Shown: positions 1 through 11,515 of the stretch, piece by piece
Layout of the letters: each line of letters starts with the position of its first letter
Position numbering within the stretch: position 1 is the stretch's first letter
Origin: Branchiostoma floridae
Lineage: Eukaryota > Chordata > Leptocardii > Amphioxiformes > Branchiostomatidae
Direction of reading: 5' to 3'
Length of the DNA stretch: 64,000 bases
NCBI RefSeq assembly: GCF_000003815.2
Contig: NC_049987.1
Location: 20,449,381-20,513,380, forward strand
Notes under the pieces: model-generated
Database searches by the model: none
Told to the model about the DNA's origin: nothing
Seen by the model: only the letters and a program-made list of their open reading frames with translations
Program-made: the position numbers and the translations under genes

Positions 1-1963
1 CCTGTACTGTAATACTATTAAAATCATTGTATGAACCTTGCAATTCAGCCTTTCAGCCTGCAATGAATTCATTTTCAATAAACCTTGAACCTCTAGTTTT
101 GTGGTGAATTGAGTTAAATATTACACATGTCTGATAAACAACAAATTTAGATGGTCTGGCCAAACAACAGGGGTTTCAGAGATCAGTGTTAGCCTGTATG
201 CGGTCTGGCATTGACGTTACTGCACTCTGATCAGGTTATTCTTACTTCAGACACTTATGCGCTCAGACACAACAGATCTTGCAGGTTTTCAGGACAGCCA
301 AGGCAAACACTTGAATTTGAAAGGAGAAAAACTTTTCAATACATGTGTATGGTCTGTCAATTCAAAATCTTCACTCCCCAAAACAAAATTATTTCAAAAC
401 ATCTTTATCTATTTTTTTCTGACACTAAAAAACCTTCCAATGTCATAAATAGGCACAAACTGACAAAGTACTAGTGCTGCTTGACATTGCCCATTTCCGC
501 CTAACTCACCTAACTCCATTCTTCCTTCCAAGGAATACTGAACAATGCCTAACTCATCAGCACAGTCTGTAGGTCAATATATGTGCAAATAGCTGGGTAG
601 CTGCCTAACTAATTCAACTCCTTGCAAGTTTGATCATGATCGCGTGGCGCAGTGGCAGTGTGTTTGGCTCGGGACCGAGAAGTCTGGCTTAGTTTGAATC
701 CTACTATGTCACCTATCTTGTGCCAGTGGGAAAGGCACTTTACACTGCTTTCTTCACTTTGCTCAGGTGAAAATGAGTACCTAGCTTCGGCTAGCGCCGT
801 CCCTTGTATAGGACGTTAAATGGAGGTCCGGTGTTTGGGGAGAGCCATACCTCATGCACGTTTAAGAAACCACCACACGTGCGATGGAGCAAATCCTTCT
901 GTCTGGATTTGTTGATTCACTACAAATCACCTGGATGGAGGCCTGACGAACCTCCGTCTCGTATCAGCCAAAAACAGGCTGCAGAATCCTCAACATGATG
1001 AGCCTCAAATTAAAGAAGAAGAAGAAGTTCTGCCTACAGGTGAAATGAATACCTAGCTTGGGCTTGGGATGGGGTGTAATGGTAAAACAGGTTTGTATGT
1101 TGTTGTTGTTGGCATCCGTCTGTCTCGGAAGACAATGGTAGGCAGACAGGGTGGGTTTAAACTTTAAGGCGACCCGTCTACCTGGCCTGCATTTTTTAAG
1201 GTGAAGGAGGGGTGTGCACTTCGTTCTCCACCCTCTCGTCCACTGGCGCAATATGTCCTACAGGGGCAACTGTATCACTATGCAACGCGTGAGATGGCCC
1301 CAGCAGATGCAGGTTTGTTGTTTTGGAGTTTCTGTCTCCTAGGAGGTCTTCCGACCATGGATGCAAGGGGTTCCTCCTACCCCTGACTCATGTGTCATGG
1401 CGGTTGCATTGTGCCCGAACTTGTATGTACAAATGTATAACATACAGTACTGGAGTGTTTTGCCTCAAGGTGGTTTGCGGCAACTTTGTCAGTTATGCCA
1501 ACAAACAAGCAAAACAAACAAACAAACACTCACCATACTTGTCTGCCAGTCCTATAGTACATCTGAAGACCCCGCCAAAAGCTACATCCTCTCCAAAGAT
1601 GACTGCAGCAGAATAAATGAATCAATCAATAAATAAATACATTTATCATAGTTTTGCTCAGCCCATATAGTCTTGTTTTTTTAAACAATGTTTACAATTT
1701 TACCAAAGTAGATAAGTCATAACAAGAGGGATCATAACAAAGGGCAAAATGTTCAAACACCTTGTAGTTTCTGACTACCTCTGGCGTTCTAAAATCCTGC
1801 TCGACCTAGCCTGATTAAATCTCGCTTATAGCAGCACGCCCAACGCACAGGGAGGGGCCAGTTACAGCCCTGGACAGCAGAGTTTGTGTTACACAGACTA
1901 GGCTCGACCTTGCATATGAATATTCAGAATAGTGAGTGACTGAGTTCATAAGAAGAGACAGAC
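1..1963 (-). other. Left-edge non-coding stretch, presumed BCKDHB intron
   Basis: No exon with convincing coding character was found on either strand. By position it lies downstream of BCKDHB coding exon 2 on the minus strand, so it should be intron. It contains a tRNA-derived SINE (638-1030) and AT-rich sequence with a short run of AAAT/AATC repeats near 1615-1640. The open frames here are short and carry no recognisable domain. Confidence 0.4.
638..1030 (+). repeat. tRNA-derived SINE
   Basis: The head resembles a tRNA: a box-A-like TGGCGCAGTGG near 645 and a box-B-like GTTTGAATCC near 694. A conserved body follows (CCGTCCCTTGTATAGGACG near 799) and then an A/G-rich tail (AAAGAAGAAGAAG near 1013). 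A second copy of the same element lies at 39595-39882 in the same orientation, which supports a dispersed Pol III retroelement rather than a functional tRNA gene. Confidence 0.7.
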
Positions 1964-3026
1964 CTGCGGTGGGGTCGTTGGCCAGAGCGACGTCCATGGC
2001 GCTGTTGATGGACTGGAACAGATTCATCTTTGTCGTCTCACCTGTTTAAAAATCACATGTTGTTGTTTTTGTTGTATTTGAATATGCCACTTGCATAATA
2101 TATATCAGCTCCAGGTCTCTTGCACTTTGTGTCTTGTACCAAGGAGGTTACTTGCATGTAATTGTCCCTTTAATGTGTATTTTGCTCTAGTTGCTTGTAC
2201 ATGTCAAAAGGTCTGAGCTTTGCAACAGGAAATGTGTGACTTTGAGTAGTATTACTGTTATCAGTGACATCACATGCATCCGTCTGCAAGTAAGCAGTGT
2301 GCAAAATACTTTTCTGAGCCAGGTTGCACAGTGTGCAACCTGAGGCAAAAATAGGTTGCACAACTGAATTTCAAGTTGCACCACCTACAATTCACTAATT
2401 TCTGGAAAAAAAGGACAATACATACATACAGTGTTACACTGTACATACATACATAATAGACATTTTTGGCTGATATGAAAAGGAGCTGCCTCAGTCCATT
2501 TATTTCTTCCAAGTAAATTGACAACAAAACGAGTTCTGGGCTCAAAATCTAAGTTGTACCCTGTGCAACCTGAATTTAGAAGTAAGTTGCACCAAGCAAA
2601 AAGTGGTTGCAGTGTGCAAGTGGGTATTTTGCACGCTGAATAAGTAAAATAGCATCAAACCAAGTTCGAATTAGGGCTTGAAATTTTCTTCTGTGAACTG
2701 TAATGGCAAATGTTCAGACACGATGCTGCAAACTGTTATGAAAACCATATAGTCAAATCATGGCCTAACGTGGAGTGTGCTTGACATATCAAAATGATTG
2801 ATGTTTATCACGCCCCCCCCCCCCCCCCCTCCCACTAAAAACACACCATATGCGCAGCACATTTTCGTCCCTTACCGAAGTCGCTGGGGGCTGTCTCTGG
2901 TACATATGATAGCGCTGAAGCCAGCCTCTTCACCACAGCAAAACGACTGTCTATAAAAGCGGAGTTGCGGCCAGATATCGGCCGGGAAAGACGACCCGAT
3001 CGCACCAAAGCACCACACACCGCCAT
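1964..3026 (-). CDS. BCKDHB: 2-oxoisovalerate dehydrogenase E1 subunit beta, mitochondrial (5' exons only)
   Basis: Two coding exons on the minus strand: exon 1 3026-2876 and exon 2 2041-1964, joined in phase 1 (GACTTCG|GTAAGG donor, AACAG|GTGAG acceptor); the exon 2 donor is GCAG|GTCTG. Exon 1 begins MAVCGALVRSGRL, an arginine-rich, acid-poor stretch typical of a mitochondrial presequence. Exon 2 reads ETTKMNLFQSINSAMDVALA then NDPTA, very close to vertebrate BCKDHB, where MNLFQSV...LAKDPTA opens the conserved catalytic part. The protein is the beta chain of the E1 decarboxylase of the branched-chain alpha-keto acid dehydrogenase complex in the mitochondrial matrix, acting in leucine, isoleucine and valine breakdown. 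The remaining exons, with the thiamine-diphosphate domain, must lie left of the window. The intron between these exons carries a small inverted-repeat element. Confidence 0.85.
2295..2638. mobile_element. MITE-like element with ~15-bp terminal inverted repeats
   Basis: The left end CAGTGTGCAAAATAC (2295-2309) is the reverse complement, with one mismatch, of the right end GTATTTTGCACGCTG (2624-2638). The interior is made of repeated GGTTGCAC/GTGCAACC half-sites, including a near-perfect palindrome at about 2322-2342. There is no coding capacity. It sits in BCKDHB intron 1. Confidence 0.6.
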
Positions 3027-3239
3027 CTTGGCACGGTTTGTACTGAGTACGCATGTCCCGTGACCGGAGTTTGACCCCTGTATATGGAGGCGTGGCCTTA
3101 GGCGGGAAATTCGAATCACTGCGAGACGAGTGTTTGTACGCGTTATTCCTTTCCTATAACATTATAACACAGTACTTTGATATCCTCTTTCAAAGTTTGT
3201 GGTTAGATTATCAGCTGTGTATATTGCATCGCCTGTAAG

Positions 3240-4275
3240 GCATATTTGTAATCAGTCACTTATGAGCAGCTGTTTTCCTAGCCAATGGAAGAGAGCTAAG
3301 GTGTGCCCCGGGCCTTACGTAAGAACACCAGAAAACCACTGACCGGTAACAACAGCAGGCCTATCAGCCTACTGCCTACTTTAAGTAAGGTATTGGAAAA
3401 AGTTGTACACAATCAAATCTGGCAGTATGCAGCACTGAATGATATTGTAACACCTTTCCAACATGCATATAGACCAAATCACTCCACTACTACCGCTTGA
3501 TTACAAATGACGGACGATTGGCTCTCCGCCATGGATAAAGGAGAAATGGTAGGAGTTGTTTATATCGACTTCAGTGCTGCATTCGATTTAGTTGACCATG
3601 AGCTCTTGTTGGCCAAATTACAATCCTATGTAAGTCTGTAAGGTTGTTTTCTGCGCACTTGTATTATCAGTAGCACAGTACTGTCTACCAGTTCTAGCAA
3701 ACATGTCTGAGTCAAATGCTCGAAATCTCCAGGTAGTACAGAACAGAGCATGTAGAGTGTTACTTAAATGCCCATTAGAAACACCTGTTAAGCAAATGCA
3801 TTCAAACTTGGGTTGGCCCATGGTACGAGAAAGATTCGCCATCAGCACATTGACCGGCATGTTTTTCAGAATACTTGTCAGTAAGGAGCCCCATAATATT
3901 TACAGCTCCATCGTCCCTGTCCATTCTACCCACACATATTCAACTAGATTATCCAACTCCTTCAGTTTTAAACTCCTAAGCCAAAAACAAACTAAAAAAA
4001 GCGAACTTTTCTCTACCGTGCCATCAGTCTTTGGAATGACCTACCACCATACATCAAATCCCTGCCCAACATCTCACGCTTTAAAAAGGCAATGTATCAA
4101 GTCTTCTCAAGCCAATAGTTTTTTTAATGATTGTGTATCTAGTATTATCTGTTTGTATATATACATGTATGTTTGTGTATATATTTGCGTTTGTTTATGT
4201 ATGTTTCATTGTTTCATATGAACCCTGGTAGACTAGCCCTAAATAGGGCTAAAGGGTATCGGAATAAAGGAGTAC
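3240..4275 (+). mobile_element. Degenerate non-LTR retrotransposon (reverse transcriptase fragments)
   Basis: Translation gives blocks typical of a non-LTR reverse transcriptase: RPISLLPTLSKVLEKVVHNQ (3361-3420) and a palm-region YIDFSAAFDLVDHELL near 3563. After a deletion near 3640-3690 there is a C-terminal part (NLQVVQNRACRVLLKCPLE, 3724-3780) ending in a 3' tail with GGGCTAAAGGG and GGAATAAAGGA near 4245-4272. There is an in-frame stop at 3499, a missing catalytic block and frame changes, so the copy is dead. It sits between the divergent BCKDHB and HLCS genes. Confidence 0.8.
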
Positions 4276-4373
4276 CTTCGCCGACATTTTTAAGTCATCG
4301 CAAAGCTACGTTTGAGCAGCCTTCATCACGAATATGTTGATGTGTCTGTGCATGGTCCTTGGTGTCTGTGTGT

Positions 4374-4431
4374 GTCATGTGTGTGAGTGTGTGTGTGTGT
4401 TTAATGTGTGTGCGTGTGTGTGTGTGTGTGT
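4374..4431. repeat. (TG)n microsatellite
   Basis: An imperfect GT dinucleotide tract with interruptions GAGT, TTAA and GCG. No feature depends on it. Confidence 0.9.
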
Positions 4432-4985
4432 ATTTCTTTGGTGACATGTGTTTCCTCGTGTCCCTGTAACGTTATGTCTTGTGTATGTTTCCGTGTGTAG
4501 GTAACGTTACACTGTGGCGAAATTACTCTTCATCCATTCAGTCAACACTTGGAGCAGGAAATACAGGTTGGAGGTCAATTGTTGAATATCGATCTAACGT
4601 TACCCAAAGTCCAAAGCACCCAGCTGGTCTGATGTCTTTTATGGACTTCAATAGATTACGTGTTGCTGAATCAAACATTAACAAAACCTTTGAACCTGCA
4701 TTCAGTGGTACGCAACCAACCACCTTACCCAGCAAAGGAGTTTGTTTATATTCATTTTGATGACATTTTACCACGGTTGTACAACGTAGAGTGAACCGCT
4801 CTCCAAGCCAACCTCGCTTTCCCTACCTTTTATCTAGAACGTCATACCGTTTGACTCATTTCTAAAACTTTTCAACTCGGGTGGCGGTGGTGGATCCGGG
4901 TAGAGACGTAACCTCCCCCTTAGCTTTAAGTGTGCGATACAAAATCAATTGATCAATTTAAATATGCTCAAAGTCCTAAGTACAT

Positions 4986-5075
4986 AGGTGTTATGACGGG
5001 TCTTATGAGATTTGTATATACATGAATGTACATGAAGACCTGCTGCTGTATATACGACCTGTCATCATAACACCT
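4986..5075. mobile_element. Short fold-back element (MITE-like) just upstream of HLCS
   Basis: AGGTGTTATGACGGGT (from 4986) pairs with the right arm ACCTGTCATCATAACACCT ending at 5075, and inner GTATATAC segments pair too, giving one hairpin of about 90 bp. It ends 51 bp before the HLCS start codon, so it lies in the presumed 5' leader or proximal promoter. Confidence 0.65.
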
Positions 5076-5126
5076 GCTGAAACAGTCCGACAGAAACTTT
5101 CATGAGCGCGGCCTTCCAACCAGAAA

Positions 5127-8100
5127 ATGTCAACCGAAGTTCAGGCTAAGCCTCCTAATATTTTGGTATACACTGGGACCAAGGACACCCAGATTGAACA
5201 GAGTAAGTTCAACCTGGTGAAAGAGGTGCTACAGCAATGTCTTGGTCCTGACTATTATACTATCTATCAATTAAAACATGACCAAGTCCTCAGCCAGCCC
5301 TGGGCTGAGAATACCGCGCTCCTTGTGGTAGCAACACCAGACGAGACAGGAGATGCAGTCAGCCAAAAGTTTGAGCACTTTGTTCATGAAGGCGGCCGGC
5401 TACTCAGCTTCTGTCCCCATTTTAACATGGGGCTACTGGTGTTGTCTTCGGAAAATGGCGTCAAGGTATAGTGTATCACCCCCCGCAAGGTTCTGCAAAA
5501 GAAGTAGATGTGTACGTCACTGGGCTATGCTTCGCAAGTCCACTTCAGGTAGACAAGGTCTCCACCACCGTCAAAGTCATCGGAACCACCAAGAATGAAA
5601 ACCGACCCCTGATTGTTGACGCCTGCGTCGGGAGCCATGATGGAAGGGCCCTTCTGTCACAGGTAAGGTACAAAACACACGCATGCAAAATACCGATATT
5701 ATATAAGGGCTAGAATATTAAGTGTGTGAACCATTGATCATGAATGCTGAACATTTTCGTCTCTGGCCGGTCCGGATACGAGTCCATCTTCAAGCTTTAT
5801 TTTTAGGATTAGTGGAGTGGTGAGCACAATAGGCCATTTCTTGCCGAATTCCTCTTATGTCGTCTATGACCAGGCACATCTAGAGATGAACCCAAGTGAT
5901 GACGAAGTGAGAGGTACGGAGATGTTTACCCAGCTGAAGAAGTCCAACCCCCGAAGGTACGAGGTGCTGAAAGACCTTCTTACTACTCTGGGTCTGACCT
6001 GCTCAGGCGGCGAGGTGGCAGCTCTTACACCCTCTCACTTACTTGTTGTGGATGACGTGAGTTCCATTTATTAACGTTATACTTTAGGTTTTGTAATCTA
6101 AGGATGCTATGTCTTCGGTACCGTTTGTGCTCAGTCGGCTGATTGATTGGCTGATTGGTTGGTTGGTTGGTTGGTTGGATGGTTGGTTGGTTGGTTGGTT
6201 GGTTGGTTGGTTGGTTGGTTGATTGATTGTTTAATTGGTTGGTTGATTGGTTGGTTGGTTGGTTGGTTGGTTGATTGTTTAATTGGTTGGTTGGTTGGTT
6301 GGTTGATTGGTTGGTGATTTGGTTGGTCGGTTGCTTGCTCGGTTGTTTTGGGTGACTGTATACACTATGCGTACAACATAGCTCGGAAATTGTGAATGGC
6401 CCCGCGTGATATTTGGTATAAATGGTAGATGTTGGCAAAATGAGGGACAAGCTCAAATTCCGAATTCGTTTCTGGATTAATAATTTGGAACCAGCCGCAT
6501 CTCAACCCCTTTATCAAAGCCATTAAAATAGAAAGATTTGATGACAAAGTCAATTCTTTGTTCCATCGTAGACTCTACAAAACACTGTTGTACAAGCCAT
6601 CTCATCTCATCTTGATGAGAAGAGGGCTTTGAGGGGTGGGCAAGTGAGCCTCCTGTTTGTGGAACACCCAGAGGCTGCCACTGCAACACCAGAGGAACTA
6701 CCAGTATTCATAGGAGGCGCTGTAGACAGTTTTAACTGGCAGGTGTACAGAGACAACCTGAAGACAAGAATTTTGGGAAAGGTCGTCCTCTACACAGAGG
6801 TCCTACCAACGACAATGACAGTTCTGGATAGGTAGTGTATGCTTAATGTTGGAGTCAGCAAAAACCTACCGTAATTCCTTGGCTTTCCAGTACCATGCAA
6901 GTTTCTGTAATGCGATATCATACACTACTTGAATCTTGGATGATGTTTTCCCCAGTTGCAGGTTGCCCAGTTGTGTTCCAGAGGACACGGGTCTCATAGC
7001 GATAGCTCACAGGCAAACCAGCGGCAGAGGTATGTTGGTAACATGGTATATATATTTATAGCGACTCGAAACTGATCATGACAAATTTCATTCTTCTATA
7101 GATATATAGATCACATCTTGTTTGTAGGTCCATACATTCACAAAAGTACAGTATGTATCTGGTATATCTCCCTTGCAGCAAATGTGAAATGTTGGATGGT
7201 TGAAGGTTGGAACAATGTCTTGCTCTTGAACAAAATAGATGCCTTGCTTGTAGTGAAATAGACAGAAAGAACCTGTTTTATCTGAGTAGCAGCAACCTGG
7301 TAACAATTTTAATTGTTGATCTACATTCAGGTCGGGGTGGAAATGTATGGCTGAGTCCTGTTGGCTGCGCCATGTTCACCCTCCATGCAAGAATTCCTCT
7401 CCAATCCGAGCTTGGGAACAGGCTGAAGTTCATCGGCCACATCACTTCCCTGGCAGTTGTGGAAAGCGTCAGGACACTGCCCGGGTATAAGGTTAGTGGA
7501 ACATACATGTACGACATGAGCTAACAAGGTCAAAAGAGAAACAAAGTTATTAGAAACGAAGCATTATAATCTTGGTAACATTAGTAACGCGTAAAGTGTA
7601 TGAAAATAAAAGAAAAAAACATTGAAAGTCTTGACATATAGGATGAGTACCTGACTGTCCGATTTGAGGTCACAAAACACAATCTAAAGCCCTCCTATAA
7701 TAAGTTTAACTTGTAGATCCATTTAGCAATTCTAAGAAAGCACAACGAAAATGACAAGTTTGAATTTGACTGAAGTCATTACATGCCTTTTACTTCAGTT
7801 TATATATAGATAGATAACTTACGCTGCTGTTGACTTTATCTGTACTTTGTCCCATTCCAATATGTTGACCTGCAGGACATTGACTTGCGTCTGAAGTGGC
7901 CAAATGACATCTATTATGGGGAGAGTATGAAGATTGGTGGGGTCATGGTCACGTTCAACACTGAAGGCAACATCTGCAGCGCGCTTATTGGTGAGGATGT
8001 TTTTCTTCTTATCTTTATTTAAAATTCGTTTAAAATTTCTTTCATTTATGACATAAGTATGCTTGAAGTATGCAACAAGTGGGTTTGAATGGCCGAGTGG

Positions 8101-9086
8101 TCACGAGGCTACTGATTCGATTACTATCACTCCTGGCTAGCTAACTGCCCTAACTCCAGCCAGGTGTTAACTTTAAGTTGGTGCCTAGTCACGATGACTT
8201 CAGTTGGGGAGGTTCAAGCAGTGGAAGGAGAGGCATGGGCTCCACCTTCCAATACCATTCCCTGGACAGTCAACCCAGGGGCTATAGGACTATCTTTGTA
8301 ATGAAGCTGTATTCGATACCCTCGTCTATTCATCTTTGTAGGTTGTGGCTTCAATGTGAGTAACAGCAACCCGACCATCTGCATCAATGACCTGGTGAAA
8401 CAACACAACAAACTGCACAACACAGACCTCCCCGACTTCACCACAGAGGAGCTCATCGCACGGGCTGTAACCATCATTGAGGAGGTTGTGCAGGAGTTCC
8501 AAGAGAACGACAGTGATACCTTCTTACAGAGATACTACAACAGGTGGATTCACAGGTCAGAAAGTTACCACACCCATGAGTTGAATACAAAGTTTGACAT
8601 GACGACTAAAAATCCTTACAACACAAGTGGCATTTCTTAGCTGTATTTTCAGTTGTGGAAATTACGCTAAAATGTTACCACTTAGATATCCAATATACTG
8701 TTTAATGGCCATTGTAGGAGACAAAGGCATCTCTTAATTCTACTTGTTCATATTGACAATGTCGTCATTGATTGAGTTAGAAGTGTGGTGTTGTAATGTA
8801 ACACATTCCTTATTGATAGGTTTATAGGTAGAATGTGATGGTTCAATTTCTAGAGCTCTCTATGTATGACCGTTACATTCTCAGTTTCTCTCTCTTGTTT
8901 CGTTCCCCCAGTAAGCAAAGGGTCCACCTCGACAGTGAGAATGGACCACTGGCGACTATTGTGGGGCTGGACTACTCCGGGTTCCTGTCTGTGGTCAAGG
9001 AAGATGGTGAGGAAGTTAGCGTGGAGCCAGACGGGAACAGCTTTGACATGCTCAAGAACCTCATCACCAAGAAGACTCGGCAGTAG
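5127..9086 (+). CDS. HLCS: Holocarboxylase synthetase / biotin--protein ligase
   Basis: Attaches biotin through biotinyl-AMP to the carboxylases (acetyl-CoA, pyruvate, propionyl-CoA, methylcrotonyl-CoA). Eight coding exons: 5127-5662, 5874-6056, 6572-6831, 6962-7029, 7331-7491, 7876-7990, 8342-8555, 8912-9086; all junctions are GT-AG with matching phases, giving about 570 codons. The N-terminal part matches the amidotransferase-like domain of animal HLCS ([23 protein letters not shown]). The ligase core shows [15 protein letters not shown] (~350), KWPNDIYY (~410), [22 protein letters not shown] and a C-terminal SH3-like piece ending [13 protein letters not shown]. It lacks the long N-terminal extension of the longest human isoform. 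Odd: within exon 1 the frame breaks at about 5465. Upstream reads SSENGVK then stop; downstream GIVYHPPQ is in another frame. One missing base explains it. Confidence 0.93.
6141..6345. repeat. (TTGG)n tandem repeat in HLCS intron 2
   Basis: About 200 bp of TTGG units with GATTG and TTTAATTGG variants. On the minus strand it creates an open frame of repeated NQPT, which is a by-product of the 4-bp unit. Confidence 0.95.
8083..8170 (+). repeat. Possible tRNA-like SINE head
   Basis: GTTTGAATGGCCGAGTGG resembles a tRNA box A, matching the head of the SINE family seen in reverse at 62746-62965. The box B region is weak (TGATTCGATTAC). It lies in HLCS intron 6. Confidence 0.3.
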
Positions 9087-9602
9087 ATCGACTTTCCAAA
9101 TGCTTTTATGACCCCGTCCCCATGATAGAAATTGATCATGCATGTACGCATGTAGTAGTATCTAGTGAACCTTCAAGTAAACAGCTTCAATCCACATAAC
9201 CACTACTAGAATAGTCCGGACATAGCAAGTAAAACTGTCATAAAGATTGAGAATTCTAGAACATTGCTGCCGATGGCCGGATAAATTTTGGTTCAAGAAT
9301 GTAATACTTTCTACTTCCATAATTAAAGACACGAACGTCATTAGAATGTCGCAATACGCTGTAGGAAGGTTTTAGCTCTAGACATCAGATTAAGCGTCTA
9401 AACCGATGTTGGCTATATTTTGTGTTATGGCAATGACGCTACTGCGCAAAACGTAACAGTGCGCCGCGCATCACCTAGCAACCATGTTGGAAGGTTTTGG
9501 CAAACACTACAAACATACACAGCTGTTAATTCAAGGTCAAACAAAGAGCAAGGGCAATCCAAGTACTCCTTTGTGACCAAAGTTAAACGACAGATCACAG
9601 AC
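9087..9602. other. HLCS 3' flank, no feature seen
   Basis: AT-rich sequence after the HLCS stop. It presumably holds the 3' UTR and the 5' region of the following BTB gene. No clear poly(A) hexamer, repeat or coding exon was recognised. Confidence 0.4.
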
Positions 9603-10347
9603 ATGTGTCTTTTGAAGAAGGATGATTTTGATACAATCTTAACGGTGGACATTGTTGACTGCGAGGGAAAGACTGTCCGCTGCAGAAAGAGCTTGCTGTA
9701 TAGCCAGAGCGAGTTCTTCCGTGAGAAGTTTGTTGGGCAGGCAATACAAGTAATTGAGAATTAATTTATCGATTTGACATTCAGCTAGACTTCATTTACG
9801 ATACGTTGCAGCTCATAAGGCATGTTAAGACAACGCTAAACGTTAAAGATAAAAAATTAAAATTTATTTACTAAAGCTGATACCATGCATGGCTGAAGTT
9901 ACTATCAGTGTTTGTTGCCGAAGTCTTCAAGAGTATCGGATGCCTTTAATTGTAAGAAAATGTTTTAAGTCTTCCATCTCACAATACAGTTCATTTCCAT
10001 CTTTGGATGAAGGCAGATTTAAGATATGAAAGAATCTCTTATTTCAGACTGAGGAGAAGACCGTCGTCACCTTGGATGAAGGAATCCGCGCTGAAGACTT
10101 AAGAAGCCTTCTGAAGATGTTAAAGAAGGGGCGCGTCTCCTCAGACATCCCTCAGTTATTCCGTGTGGTGTGTGTAGCTAAGAAGCTCCGTTTCCAGTCC
10201 GTCCTGGCCCTGTGTCGGCAGCGAGTTCTACACGAGCTCGGGGAGAACAACTGTGCGAGTATCGCACGGACGGCACACCTTCTGAACTTACCTGAGTTGG
10301 AGACCGCCGCCTTGGAGTTCGCTTCAAACGGCGCGGATTGGACATAA
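9603..10347 (+). CDS. Small BTB/POZ-domain protein
   Basis: Two exons, 9603-9749 and 10048-10347, joined in phase 0 (ATACAA|GTAATT donor, ATTTCAG|ACT acceptor), about 148 aa. The frame follows the BTB fold: DFDTILTVDIVDCEG, then a core around CRKSLLYSQSEFFREKF, then VVTLDEGIRAEDLRSLLKML and a helical end LFRVVCVAKKLRFQSVLALC. A short tail like the start of a BACK region follows (ENNCASIARTAHLLNLPELE). BTB domains dimerise and often act as Cullin-3 adaptors. No Kelch, MATH or zinc-finger part is visible before the stop at 10345-10347, so the role is unknown. The start is uncertain: the frame stays open upstream to 9420, but that part does not look like protein. I chose the Met at 9603. Confidence 0.6.
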
Positions 10348-10480
10348 ACGTTTGGTGAAGAGGGCGCGTACTTTAACTTTAACTTAGGAACTCTGACTTA
10401 GGAAAGAGCAAGAGCTCTGAACGTGCGTTATGACTAATACGAAACTGAATGATAAGATCTGATTATTTATCACATTAATT

Positions 10481-10716
10481 NNNNNNNNNNNNNNNNNNNN
10501 NNNNNNNNNNNNNNNNNNNNNNNNNNNNNNNNNNNNNNNNNNNNNNNNNNNNNNNNNNNNNNNNNNNNNNNNNNNNNNNNNNNNNNNNNNNNNNNNNNNN
10601 NNNNNNNNNNNNNNNNNNNNNNNNNNNNNNNNNNNNNNNNNNNNNNNNNNNNNNNNNNNNNNNNNNNNNNNNNNNNNNNNNNNNNNNNNNNNNNNNNNNN
10701 NNNNNNNNNNNNNNNN
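10481..10716. other. Assembly gap (236 N)
   Basis: A run of unknown bases. Sequence on each side is AT-rich and non-coding, so a further exon of the BTB gene could be hidden here. Confidence 1.
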
Positions 10717-11380
10717 TACAAGCAATTTAATATAAATTTGATAATACATCTTTCACTTTATCACGAAGTGTAATAGACGACCGATCGTTGTGTCCTTTTT
10801 CTCTAAGACATTGTTTTCGTTGCAACAACACACAGACGAGTTCACGTGTTTTTGTCCTTGTTCTACGTCACAGGGACAAGTCAATGTTCGATCGAACGCG
10901 AATTCGAACAGAAGGTAGGCTAGAGTTACGTTCGAATGTGGTCATCGAGCGTTGTTCGAACGCGTTCGAATGTTGACGTAAGTGACGGCACAAATGTCGA
11001 CCCGCATTGATACTAGCATTTGTTGACAACGAACGTCCTAGGTCAGCTGAGGCGTAGATGAATGTAAATCTAAATGTAGTTTCTTCCAATGTTCCCTTTG
11101 TTGCCGGCAAATCAGGGATCTGTTTCCGGTGTAAGTTTGCCTCTCCGAGAAGCTGTTGAATGTTCTACAAATATGTGATAGGATCCTTGTTTGCGTCTTC
11201 ACACAGTTTGATTCCGGTTCACCGATACTTGTAACGTTACATGTAACGCTACCAGGAATTTCAGATACTGCAATATCGCACGTGCCTTATCAAAGGTTGT
11301 CAATGAAGAGGAACCATCGTAAGGTCAATGTTAATGACAAGTCCAAGTTTTCTGACTTGGCAACCCCAGCTAGCTCTGGT
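10717..11380. other. Intergenic stretch with no recognised gene
   Basis: Contains clustered TTCGAA/CGAACG half-sites at about 10880-10970 (for example TTCGAACGCGTTCGAA), but no exon-like frame with similarity to a known family. It separates the BTB gene from the 3' end of gene E on the other strand. Confidence 0.4.
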
Positions 11381-11382
11381 TC

Positions 11383-11515
11383 AGTAGTCGTCGTTCCAGA
11401 TCTGGTAGCGCTCCTCCCTCAGTAGTCGTTGTAGTCGTACCAGATCTGGTATAGTAGCACTCCTCAATCAATAGTCGCTGTAGTCGTACCAGATCTGGTA
11501 GCACTCCTCCCAGCC
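11383..11515 (-). repeat. Tandem copies of the 3' end of gene E
   Basis: The segment coding the last residues of gene E (ECYQIWYDYSDY, stop at 11468-11470) is repeated downstream of its stop codon. One copy lies at about 11420-11467, and a shorter, more diverged copy at about 11383-11419. All three contain CAGATCTGGT. Read on the minus strand past the stop, the copies still give YQIW-like peptides. Confidence 0.75.

Noticed and set aside
638-720. Candidate functional tRNA gene
   Set aside because: Boxes A and B are tRNA-like, but the cloverleaf is degraded and the sequence continues into a repeated body seen elsewhere, so it is a SINE.
5466-5490. Micro-intron to explain the HLCS frame break (AAG|GTATAG)
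   Set aside because: No acceptor AG exists within a usable distance before GIVYHPPQ, and an intron below 30 bp is not plausible here.
6025-6456. 143-aa minus-strand open frame of NQPT repeats
   Set aside because: It is produced by the (TTGG)n tandem repeat in HLCS intron 2; it has no start context or domain.
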